Made by a program: the position numbers and the translations under genes | Shown: positions 26,599 through 33,101 of the stretch, one piece after another | Numbering within the stretch: position 1 is the first letter of the stretch | How the letters are laid out: each line of letters begins with the position of its first letter | The notes under the pieces: model-generated | The model's input: only the letters and a program-made list of their open reading frames with translations | Database searches by the model: none | Told to the model about the DNA's origin: nothing | Assembly: GCA_938040365.1 (NCBI GenBank) | Contig: CALHXU010000241.1 | Span: 1 to 33,101, forward strand | Length of the DNA: 33,101 nt | Direction of reading: 5' to 3' | Origin: an uncultured Acidimicrobiales bacterium | GTDB lineage: Bacteria; Actinomycetota; Acidimicrobiia; Acidimicrobiales; SHLQ01

Positions 26599-27717
26599 TC
26601 AACCCTGAGTTGTGAGCGCGGAGTCTCGAGAGAACCGATAGCGGAAGGCAAGCCAGGCAAACAGTCCACTTGCGATCGGAAACCACAGTGACACGCCCCG
26701 ATACGCAAGAACGGCGACGGCCGCAGCGTCACTTGGGATACCCGAAAGCGTGAGCACGCCGGTGAGGCCAACCTCGACGAATCCAAAGCCGCCCGGGGTG
26801 ATCGAGATCATCGATAGCACGGCGCCCGACGCGTAGGCGACCATGACAAGGCTGAGTCGAGGCTCGGCATCTACTGCGTATAACGCAAAGACGAGCACGA
26901 GGTAGTCGAACGTCCAGTTCAAAGCGCTCGCAGCTGTGGCCTGCGGCCAGCGTTTTCCAAGCAACGACGAGAGCCGATCCCGTTCGGAGACGAGGGTCGA
27001 CGGTTCGACCCCCCAGTCCTTCTTGAATACCCTCCCGGCGATCTTCAGAATTCGATCGAGAACCACGCCGGCGATCAGAAGGGGCTTGGTTCGTCGAAGC
27101 GCAACAAAGCCAACGCCGAGCACGAGGGCACACAACACCGCAGATGCGATAGCGATTGGCGAGAGGCCTTCGGGAATCGGCGCTCCGAAGAAGGCGATCG
27201 TAAAGCCGACCGCTGGGATCGCGGCGAGCGCAGCCGTCGACAGAACCGATGTTGCAGCGAGCGCTCCTGCAGCAGATGCGGGGCTCGTTCCACTCACTGC
27301 CAGCATGCGATAGAGCGCGGCGCCACCCGCTGCTGGTCCGCCGCCACCCGGGACTACTCGGCTGATCGAGTTGGAAGTTAATTGGCTTGTCGCTGCTACG
27401 AACCAGGACACCTTCGGAAGCAAGATCCTGATCAACCACCACAGGCACGCAAAGCTTGCGATCTCGGCGGCGATCATTGCGGCGAACCAACGGGCGTCGA
27501 TCGTGCGCAACCGTTCTGCGCTGCTGAGGACTTCGAGCAACCGGTCGAAGAGCTGCGGTGCAAAGAACGAAAGGATGAGCACAATCGTTGCAAGAACCAT
27601 CGCTCGGCGAACGGCGCCACCGATGAAATCGAAGTCCTGGGTGGTCGAGTCGTCGCCGTTAACACCGTTTTGTGATGTCAGTACCGTCTCATCACGGTCC
27701 GGCGAATCGATGGACAT
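26599..27717 (-). CDS. Flippase-like integral membrane protein (UPF0104/LPG synthase TM family)
   Basis: The protein resembles the membrane half of lysylphosphatidylglycerol synthase and AglD-like proteins, which are thought to move lipid-linked molecules across the membrane. With the ATG at 27717 it has 372 residues and about eight hydrophobic segments. Family landmarks are the cytoplasmic-to-membrane stretch ISRVVPGGGGPAAGGAALYRML (about residues 119-140) and the C-terminal ISITPGGFGFVEVGLTGVL. There is no synthase domain, so it should not make lysyl-PG itself. The start is supported by TACGAT six bases upstream; a longer TTG-started frame (27786) would add a charged 23-residue piece of doubtful value. 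It diverges from tmk. Confidence 0.82.
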   Translation of the reverse strand: MSIDSPDRDETVLTSQNGVNGDDSTTQDFDFIGGAVRRAMVLATIVLILSFFAPQLFDRLLEVLSSAERLRTIDARWFAAMIAAEIASFACLWWLIRILLPKVSWFVAATSQLTSNSISRVVPGGGGPAAGGAALYRMLAVSGTSPASAAGALAATSVLSTAALAAIPAVGFTIAFFGAPIPEGLSPIAIASAVLCALVLGVGFVALRRTKPLLIAGVVLDRILKIAGRVFKKDWGVEPSTLVSERDRLSSLLGKRWPQATAASALNWTFDYLVLVFALYAVDAEPRLSLVMVAYASGAVLSMISITPGGFGFVEVGLTGVLTLSGIPSDAAAVAVLAYRGVSLWFPIASGLFAWLAFRYRFSRDSALTTQG

Positions 27718-27723
27718 CTCCCA

Positions 27724-27729
27724 ATCGTA
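27724..27729 (-). promoter_or_regulatory. Candidate -10 element for the leaderless flippase-like gene
   Basis: On the minus strand TACGAT is followed by TGGGAG and then the ATG at 27717. The six-base spacing equals that at hemE, lhr and lacI. Confidence 0.45.
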
Positions 27730-27814
27730 CAGCGGCCTCACCAACGGCGCCCGTCGAGCCGAGGACGGACCCCGCTTTCCTTCCAAGCCTTGCGGACGTA
27801 GCGCGTACGGACGC

Positions 27815-27820
27815 TAGTCT
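27815..27820 (+). promoter_or_regulatory. Possible -10 element for tmk
   Basis: TAGTCT lies nine bases before the tmk ATG, which would give a leader of only two or three bases. No Shine-Dalgarno sequence is seen. Confidence 0.3.
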
Positions 27821-27829
27821 CCACTTCCA

Positions 27830-28465
27830 ATGAGTTCTTCAACGACGCACGGAACGAGGGGCCGGTTCATTGCATTCGAAGGCGGCGATGGGTCGGGGAA
27901 ATCGACCCAAGCAGGCCTGCTCGCTGAAACATTCGATGCCACGCTTACCCGCGAACCAGGTGGCACTATCGTCAGTACGAAAATTCGCGAGCTGGTCCTC
28001 GACCCTGCCCACCCCGAGCTCACCGCACGTACCGAAGCGCTACTCATGGCTGCGGCCCGAGCCCAGCACGTCGAGGAATTGATCGTGCCCACACTCGAGA
28101 GCGGGCGAGACGTGGTCTCAGACCGGTACGTTGCCTCCTCGCTCGCGTACCAAGGCGTTGGGCGCGGTCTCGGTGTCGATCTCATTGCTGACCTGAACGC
28201 CTTTGCGACCGCAGGCCTCGAACCCGACCTCACCGTCTTGCTCGATACCGACCCAGTAGCTGCGCGGTCTCGCCTTGGCGACGACCTCGATCGCATCGAA
28301 GAAGCCGGTGCCGACCTCGGCCTTCGAGTCGTCGAGTGCTATCGCTCGTTCGCAGCTGACGCTCCCGACAAATGGGTCGTTGTCGACGCCAACGGCTCAA
28401 TCGGCGACGTGGCATCTCGGGTTCACGCTGCCGTCACCGAACGACTCGGACGGGGCGCGCCGTGA
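27830..28465 (+). CDS. tmk: Thymidylate kinase
   Basis: This cytoplasmic kinase phosphorylates dTMP to dTDP for dTTP supply. The P-loop is FEGGDGSGKST (about 16-26), the substrate motif TREPGG follows, and the DRY-type motif VSDRYVASSLAYQG is intact, as is the closing PDKWVVVDANGS. The 211 residues are typical. Its TGA overlaps the GTG of holB in GTGA, a tmk-holB pairing that is common across bacteria. Confidence 0.97.
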   Translation: MSSSTTHGTRGRFIAFEGGDGSGKSTQAGLLAETFDATLTREPGGTIVSTKIRELVLDPAHPELTARTEALLMAAARAQHVEELIVPTLESGRDVVSDRYVASSLAYQGVGRGLGVDLIADLNAFATAGLEPDLTVLLDTDPVAARSRLGDDLDRIEEAGADLGLRVVECYRSFAADAPDKWVVVDANGSIGDVASRVHAAVTERLGRGAP

Positions 28466-29508
28466 CGACCGACGATCCGTTCGCGGACATCATTGGCCAA
28501 GAACGCGCCGTTGCTTTGCTTCGATCCGCAGTTCCGAACCCGGTGCATGCCTACCTGTTTGTCGGTCCGCGCGGAGCTGGTAAGCGCCGGGCTGCCGTTC
28601 GAATGGCTGGCGAGCTCGTCGGGGCCGAGTCCGACCGCGTGCGCAACCGCAACCTCGCAGTCCGTGAAGAGCATCCCGATGTTGTGGTCGTCGACCCCGG
28701 TGGCAACACCTATCTGATGGAGGAAGCAGAGGACATCATCGTCGAAGCATCTCGATCCCCGAAGGAATCAGGGCGAAAGGTCCTCATTCTCAACAGGTTT
28801 CACGATGCTGACGACAAAGTCGCGGCCACGCTCCTAAAGACGATCGAAGAACCGCCCGCGTCGACGATGTTCATCTTGCTGTCCGAGCACGTTCCGCCCG
28901 GCCACATCACCGTTGCGTCGCGATCGGTCAACGTCGACTTCCCTGCGGTGAACGAAGGCAAGATCGCGGAGGCGCTCATTGACCGTGGCGTCGATGCCGG
29001 GCTCGCTGAAGCGACTGCGCGTGGGGCATGTGGCGATGTGAATCGGGCCGAGTTATTACTCACCGACGAATCGTTCGTTGCGAGACGAGATCTTTGGTGG
29101 GGCCTTCCCTCGCGCCTCGATGGAACTGGCTATGCGGTGAGTCAGATCGTTTCAGAGATCGTCGCGGTCGTCGACGAGGCGCAGCGACCGCTCGACGAGA
29201 AGCATGCTCGTGAGGTCGAAGCGATGAACGAAACCGAGGAGCTCACCGGTACTCGTGGCTCGGGTCGTAAGGCCATGGAGGCTCGCCACAAGCGAGAGGT
29301 TCGACTCCATCGCACCGATGAATGGCGTATGGGTCTCGCAACGCTCGCGCACCGATACCGAGACGAACTGGTAAGCGGTTCGATCGAGACCGACGTCTTC
29401 TCATCGCTCAACGACTCGACCGCCGCGCTCGCTCGGAACCCGAACCCCGACCTGTGGCTGGCGACCACGTTGTTGTCGTTGCCCGCTATTTCCGGAGCGC
29501 GACCGTAG
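28462..29508 (+). CDS. holB: DNA polymerase III delta' subunit (clamp loader)
   Basis: Delta' is the stator AAA+ subunit of the clamp loader that places the beta clamp on primed DNA. With the GTG at 28462, which overlaps the tmk stop by four bases, it has 348 residues. The start [19 protein letters not shown] is typical of the family. A P-loop GPRGAGKR lies at 35-42, and [20 protein letters not shown] precedes the sensor region [11 protein letters not shown]. Two departures stand out. The four-cysteine zinc module that normally follows the P-loop is absent (the stretch [18 protein letters not shown] has no cysteine), and the arginine-finger motif reads SRS rather than SRC. Its last 23 bases overlap the convergent coaA gene. 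Confidence 0.88.
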   Translation: MTTDDPFADIIGQERAVALLRSAVPNPVHAYLFVGPRGAGKRRAAVRMAGELVGAESDRVRNRNLAVREEHPDVVVVDPGGNTYLMEEAEDIIVEASRSPKESGRKVLILNRFHDADDKVAATLLKTIEEPPASTMFILLSEHVPPGHITVASRSVNVDFPAVNEGKIAEALIDRGVDAGLAEATARGACGDVNRAELLLTDESFVARRDLWWGLPSRLDGTGYAVSQIVSEIVAVVDEAQRPLDEKHAREVEAMNETEELTGTRGSGRKAMEARHKREVRLHRTDEWRMGLATLAHRYRDELVSGSIETDVFSSLNDSTAALARNPNPDLWLATTLLSLPAISGARP

Positions 29509-30403
29509 AAACTGAATGGTTGGCGCCCTTGGTGAGGATGCAGCTGGCCCTCGGCCGCGTCGGCGCAATGTTTTGGCGAAGGTTGGGAGCGTTGATGTTG
29601 TCCCAGATGTCTGACGCCACCTCGGCGGCTTCTGCGCTACCGAGTTCCGCATAGTGTCGGAAATATGAGTCCGGATTCGAAAAGACCGAGGCTCGCAAGA
29701 GGAGGAAACGCTCCACGTACCACTGCTTGATCAAGGCCTCTTCAGCATCGACATAGATCGAGAAATCGAAGAAGTCAGACACGAACAGGTTTGACGAGTT
29801 CGGGTTTCCCTGCAGCACGTTGAGCCCCTCGACGATCAAAACATCGGGCTGGCGAATCTCTTCGACCGTGTCGGGAACGATGTCATACACGAGGTGGGAG
29901 TAGACGGGAACGCGAACGACTGGATCTCCCGACTTCACCGCACGAAGCGTGTCGATCAGGGCACCGGTGTTGTAGCTCTCAGGGAACCCCTTGCGTTCCA
30001 TCAGGCCGAGGCGTTCGAGTTCTGCGTTTGGATAGAGATAGCCGTCGGTGGTCAACAGGCCGACATTTGGATGGTCGTCCCAGCTCGACAAGAGCGACTG
30101 GAGTACTCGTGCTGTGGTGCTCTTGCCGACGGCGACACTGCCGCCGATTCCGATGATGTAGGGGACCGGTACTGGGGCCGTTCCGAGGAAGGTGTCGGCT
30201 ACCGTTGCCAATTGCTGGGTCTTTGTGATGTGGAGGTTGAGCAACCGCGACAGCGGAAGGTAGACCTCTTCGACCTCGTCAAGGTCGAGGCGTTCCTGGA
30301 TTCCGCGAATTCCGTCGAGGTGTTCGGCGGTCAAGGTCAGCGGGGTCGAGGACCGCAACGTTGCCCATTCGGCGCGACCGAACTCCTCAAACCGATGATC
30401 CAC
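29486..30403 (-). CDS. coaA: Pantothenate kinase, type I
   Basis: CoaA phosphorylates pantothenate, the first committed step of coenzyme A synthesis. The 305 residues are normal. The P-loop is [10 protein letters not shown] at 87-96. Further family blocks are [56 protein letters not shown] and [11 protein letters not shown]. The GTG at 30403 fits the usual N-terminus ([13 protein letters not shown]). CACAAT lies six bases upstream, suggesting a leaderless mRNA. The 3' end overlaps the end of holB by 23 bases on the opposite strand, so each transcript must terminate within or beyond the other gene. Confidence 0.96.
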   Translation of the reverse strand: MDHRFEEFGRAEWATLRSSTPLTLTAEHLDGIRGIQERLDLDEVEEVYLPLSRLLNLHITKTQQLATVADTFLGTAPVPVPYIIGIGGSVAVGKSTTARVLQSLLSSWDDHPNVGLLTTDGYLYPNAELERLGLMERKGFPESYNTGALIDTLRAVKSGDPVVRVPVYSHLVYDIVPDTVEEIRQPDVLIVEGLNVLQGNPNSSNLFVSDFFDFSIYVDAEEALIKQWYVERFLLLRASVFSNPDSYFRHYAELGSAEAAEVASDIWDNINAPNLRQNIAPTRPRASCILTKGANHSVSTVALRK

Positions 30404-30409
30404 GCCAGC

Positions 30410-30415
30410 ATTGTG
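30410..30415 (-). promoter_or_regulatory. Possible -10 element for coaA
   Basis: CACAAT on the minus strand is followed by six bases and the coaA GTG. It misses the first T of TANNNT, so support is modest. Confidence 0.3.
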
Positions 30416-30478
30416 CCAGCAAATGTCGCGAAAGTGCGAAACGGTCCAGCTCGTCTGTATGCAGTCGAGCTGTTCTGA

Positions 30479-30841
30479 CTATGCGGCTACTGCCGTAACT
30501 TCGTACTCGGTGATGTCGATCTCAGAGATCGTCGGAATCGACATTCCAAGCGTGTTTACCGCCGTGGTTGTCGGAGCCGTACCTCGCAGGAAATGTGACA
30601 ACTCGAGGTGCGCAATGCTCGTGAGCCACTCGACATCGTTTGCGTCTCGGTCGTCGCGCTTCATGCGAACCTGTGCTGCCTTGGCGAAGGTTTCGCCGAG
30701 GAGTTCAGCGGCCCGTACTGCGTTGCCTGCACGGCGAATGAAGAAGTCCGAGAGTTCTCGGCCTCGCTCGCCGTAAACGACGGCTGCGAGCTCTGCATCG
30801 ATCTCGTGGGGGGTGCGTGTGTTGCTTATCAATCCTGCCAT
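30479..30841 (-). CDS. Small protein resembling region 2 of an ECF sigma factor, without region 4
   Basis: The 120-residue protein has the rhythm of sigma-70 region 2: a helix ending in ELSDFFIRRAGNAVRAAELLGETFAKAAQV, where ECF factors have LLRRTGDxxxAEDLxQETFxRA, then WLTSIAHLELSHFLRG, where they have WLxTIARNxLxDxxRR. The tail (VNTLGMSIPTISEIDITEYE) resembles the linker between regions 2 and 4, then stops. No region 4 helix-turn-helix follows in any frame before coaA. The Asp/Asn residues that contact the -10 element are largely replaced. It could be a decayed sigma factor, or a stand-alone protein that binds RNA polymerase or an anti-sigma. This is a resemblance judged by eye. Confidence 0.6.
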   Translation of the reverse strand: MAGLISNTRTPHEIDAELAAVVYGERGRELSDFFIRRAGNAVRAAELLGETFAKAAQVRMKRDDRDANDVEWLTSIAHLELSHFLRGTAPTTTAVNTLGMSIPTISEIDITEYEVTAVAA

Positions 30842-30947
30842 GGGTGTAACTTCGTGCCGAAAATACCCAAACTTTAGTCATTTCTGGGTCATTCGATCTA
30901 GAAGCGCAAACTGGCCCAGCTCACCACCGCACGATCTGACCGTCTGG

Positions 30948-32348
30948 CTATGGGGAGAGCTGCTTTTCTTTGCGAGTCGGCAGCGGCAGCAATGTGGCGA
31001 GCTCTCGGTTTTCTGCTGGATCGAGGATCCCGTGCTGTACACACGCCGGAATGAGCTCATCGGAGTCGGGGTGGCCCATGGTGTAGGCGCAGGCTTCGAG
31101 ACGCTCTTGTGCTTCGAGGATTCGAGGGTCGACCGCTCGAGTCCCGGCCTGGATATGTTCCCAACCAGCTGCAGTATCGGCGGCATCGATGAATTGATGC
31201 ATCACAAATGTCGTGGCGGTTGCCTTCCACCACGGCTGGGCAACGCCGCCGCCACGTTCGGCAAAGCGGCGCGCAAACTGGACAATCTCGGGGACGACAT
31301 CGGGTCGGCGTGCAATGCAGCGAAGGATGCGCACTGCTGATTCAGCTCGTCCACGGAGAATGAAGTTGCCAGGGAACGCGTCGTACCACGATTCGACCAT
31401 TGCGTGATCGAGGGGCTCGTCATCGTCGAGCAGCGGCACATAGGTGTCGCCGAGATAGGCCCCCCAGGTCACCCGATTGCATCGGGTATCGCCGACCTGC
31501 ATTGCGTTGTAACCAAGCGTCGTGCCGGCGCCGCGTTCGACCTCGCCCCACACAACATCGGAGGTGAGCTCGCGGTATCCCTCGGCCCATCGAGACTCAT
31601 TGCCGATGTACGCAGCGGGTTGGAACGAAAACATGCGCCAGCCCTGTGCGTGACAGCTACGGACAATATCGGCGACATCATCGAGGTTCTCGAGGGTGAC
31701 CGTCATATTGTGCGCGAGGTAGTTCGTGATGCCGTAGTCGGCTTCGAGGCGGTCGAACATCGCACAAAAAGCGGCGCGGTACTCGTGGAGTTCTTGTTCG
31801 GATTGTGGCTTTTTGATGCCCGTGCGGCCAACCATCGTCGTATCGAAATGCGCGGCGAAGGAAAGGTGCGGGAAGCGAGGTTCGTCGTTTTCATCCACCG
31901 CGATGGCTCGGAGGTAGTCGTAGTTGAAGTCGCCGTGGGTGAAGCTCATCGGGATGCGGCCGTGCGCCCGCATCGTCGCAATGGCCGCTGCGTGATCGCC
32001 AGGCTCGAGGAGGCTCACCTCGCCACCGATGAGCTGGGCGTAGGTTCCCCATCCGCGTTGCGAAGACAGATACTTCATCTGCCGGCCGACCTGCTCTCGG
32101 GTGTGCGGTCCGTCGACCCGTACCTTGTTCGCGTCGGCCGAGTGGTAGCACGGCTTGCACGCAAAGTTGCACTTTGGAAAGACGCCGTGGGTTGCTTCAC
32201 AGCCCGTGGTCTTTCGGCCGAGCATTTGGCCCGGAACTTGGTTCCGTTCGGGGAGCGACGCAAAGCGCTTGGCGAGGAAGGCAGCTGCCTCGGGGTCGAC
32301 GGGCCGACTCGCTTCTTCGAAGCTGCGAAGTCGGTGCAGCAATGTCAT
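30948..32348 (-). CDS. Radical SAM enzyme of unrecognised subfamily
   Basis: The cluster motif CNFACKPC (C60, C64, C67) binds the [4Fe-4S] that cleaves S-adenosylmethionine, and GGE at 108-110 (QLIGGEVSLL) is the SAM amino-group motif. The barrel continues to about residue 290. The rest is unusual: a long C-terminal part with WGAYLGDTYVPLLDDDEP and PWWKATATTFVMHQF, without the clustered cysteines of a SPASM domain. I do not recognise the substrate class. The ATG at 32348 is preferred to a longer frame (32393) because GGAAAG precedes it. The 466 residues are flanked by the sigma-like gene downstream and the divergent TVP38-type gene upstream; neither hints at a peptide or cofactor substrate. 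Confidence 0.85.
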   Translation of the reverse strand: MTLLHRLRSFEEASRPVDPEAAAFLAKRFASLPERNQVPGQMLGRKTTGCEATHGVFPKCNFACKPCYHSADANKVRVDGPHTREQVGRQMKYLSSQRGWGTYAQLIGGEVSLLEPGDHAAAIATMRAHGRIPMSFTHGDFNYDYLRAIAVDENDEPRFPHLSFAAHFDTTMVGRTGIKKPQSEQELHEYRAAFCAMFDRLEADYGITNYLAHNMTVTLENLDDVADIVRSCHAQGWRMFSFQPAAYIGNESRWAEGYRELTSDVVWGEVERGAGTTLGYNAMQVGDTRCNRVTWGAYLGDTYVPLLDDDEPLDHAMVESWYDAFPGNFILRGRAESAVRILRCIARRPDVVPEIVQFARRFAERGGGVAQPWWKATATTFVMHQFIDAADTAAGWEHIQAGTRAVDPRILEAQERLEACAYTMGHPDSDELIPACVQHGILDPAENRELATLLPLPTRKEKQLSP

Positions 32349-32404
32349 GGTGTGAACTTTCCGGGGAGAGAGTGGTGGATAGGGGAACACCAACGTGGGT
32401 GCCT

Positions 32405-32410
32405 TAACAT
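32405..32410 (+). promoter_or_regulatory. Possible -10 element for the TVP38-type gene
   Basis: TAACAT lies 18 bases before the ATG at 32429; transcription would give a leader of about 12 bases that includes GAGAT. Confidence 0.3.
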
Positions 32411-32428
32411 TCCCGCTGAGATCAACTT

Positions 32429-33088
32429 ATGAAACGTCCGCAATTTTCTCTCGCACTCATCAGGCTTATCGTCCTCGCGGTTCTTTTGACTGCGGCAACG
32501 GCCACGGTTGCGATCGTTGGCACCGACGGCATTGGTGAACTCATGGAAAATGCAGCCGAGAGTCGGGCTGGGGTTCTGGCGCTCTGTGGTCTGATCATCT
32601 TGGGCGTAGTGATTATGGTGCCAGGCACGCTCGGAACGTTAACCGCTGGTGCTTTGCTTGGGTTCACAGTCGGTTTCCCGGTCGCGTACTTCTCGGCGTT
32701 GATTGGCTTGATTATCGCGTTCTTCATCTCTCGAGCTGTCGGCCAAGAGGGCATGCAACAACTCCTCGGGGATCGAATGACCTCGATCGACGATTGGCTG
32801 ATGAAGAACGATTTCCTCTCGATGCTGGTGCTGCGGTTGTTGCCCGTCGTACCGTTCAACGCGTTGAACTATGCAGCTGGCCTGACCGGTGTTCGGACGA
32901 GTCGCTACATTGCCGCATCTGCGATCGGGATCGCGCCGGGGTCCGCGTTGTCGGCCTTTGCAGCCTCTCGCGCCGACGATATGAGAAGCACGCCATTTAT
33001 CATCGCCGCCGTCGCACTAGCCTTCTTCACCCTCGCCAGCATCGTCATCGCCCGACGGTTCACCAAGGGGCGCGATACCGTCCAATAA
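32429..33088 (+). CDS. TVP38/TMEM64 (DedA superfamily) membrane protein
   Basis: The 219-residue protein has a hydrophobic N-terminal helix (about 8-30), several further membrane segments and a last helix (about 188-208) followed by a basic tail (RRFTKGRD). The family signature is clear: PGTLGTLTAGALLGFTVG, then the paired motif LRLLPVVPFNALNYAAGLTGV, where the F/P-N-x-x-N-Y-A-A-G pattern is diagnostic. DedA-type proteins form re-entrant loops and are thought to move lipids such as undecaprenyl phosphate or phosphatidylethanolamine. The exact cargo of this branch is unknown. It diverges from the radical SAM gene and is followed only by 13 bases of the window. Confidence 0.88.
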   Translation: MKRPQFSLALIRLIVLAVLLTAATATVAIVGTDGIGELMENAAESRAGVLALCGLIILGVVIMVPGTLGTLTAGALLGFTVGFPVAYFSALIGLIIAFFISRAVGQEGMQQLLGDRMTSIDDWLMKNDFLSMLVLRLLPVVPFNALNYAAGLTGVRTSRYIAASAIGIAPGSALSAFAASRADDMRSTPFIIAAVALAFFTLASIVIARRFTKGRDTVQ

Positions 33089-33101
33089 CGGTATTTCGGG
33101 G

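Overview
This window is a GC-rich stretch of chromosome, best explained as an actinobacterium. The evidence is an actinobacterial-type set of large proteins (HelD, full-length Lhr, a DUF1998 helicase like SftH, TopA with a lysine-rich tail, an MhuD-like heme oxygenase) and many genes that seem to start at or next to the transcription start. Within the phylum a deep lineage such as Acidimicrobiia is a guess from the overall look; the sequence alone does not settle it. I see no rRNA, tRNA, prophage, insertion sequence or CRISPR array. Nearly all of the window is coding and most gene gaps are under 120 bases.

Layout. 1-1549 (minus): hemE followed by the start of hemG/cgoX, two steps of heme synthesis. 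1605-3749 (plus): helD, an RNA polymerase recycling ATPase, ending in a perfect 13-bp hairpin. 3818-6046 (minus): a TadE/TadG-like anchored surface protein carrying a predicted seven-bladed, disulfide-paired propeller. 6218-10708 (plus): lhr helicase. 10711-10998: an array of six palindromes in units of about 51 bp. 11060-12523 (plus): gnd. 12541-14677 (minus): a tightly coupled set of a 39-codon small ORF, a HisD-family dehydrogenase and a short-chain dehydrogenase. Divergent from it (14794-16183, plus) are a LacI-type regulator and, 4 bases later, an MhuD-like heme oxygenase. 16354-17703: a lipoprotein with two FN3 domains, behind a hairpin-rich leader. 17736-20045 (minus): a DUF1998 helicase. 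20130-26565 (plus): an anti-sigma antagonist and anti-sigma kinase pair, nhaA, topA and a disordered tail-anchored protein. 26599-27717 (minus): a flippase-like membrane protein. 27830-29508 (plus): tmk and holB. 29486-32348 (minus): coaA, a protein resembling only region 2 of an ECF sigma factor, and a radical SAM enzyme. 32429-33088 (plus): a TVP38/DedA membrane protein.

How the parts relate. Most of the window is housekeeping: DNA topology and repair (lhr, DUF1998 helicase, topA, holB), dTTP and coenzyme A supply (tmk, coaA), NADPH (gnd) and heme (hemE, hemG, with mhuD-type heme breakdown elsewhere). The helicase-topA-holB grouping resembles the neighbourhood known from Mycobacterium. The accessory part most likely to repay study is the HisD-like/SDR/LacI locus, whose dehydrogenase looks more like a sulfopropanediol dehydrogenase than a histidine enzyme. 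Other points are the palindrome array after lhr, the propeller-bearing TadG-like protein, and the truncated sigma-like gene. A recurring TANNNT hexamer exactly six bases before the start codon (hemE, lhr, lacI, flippase, and looser cases) suggests that leaderless mRNAs are common here and helps fix several starts.
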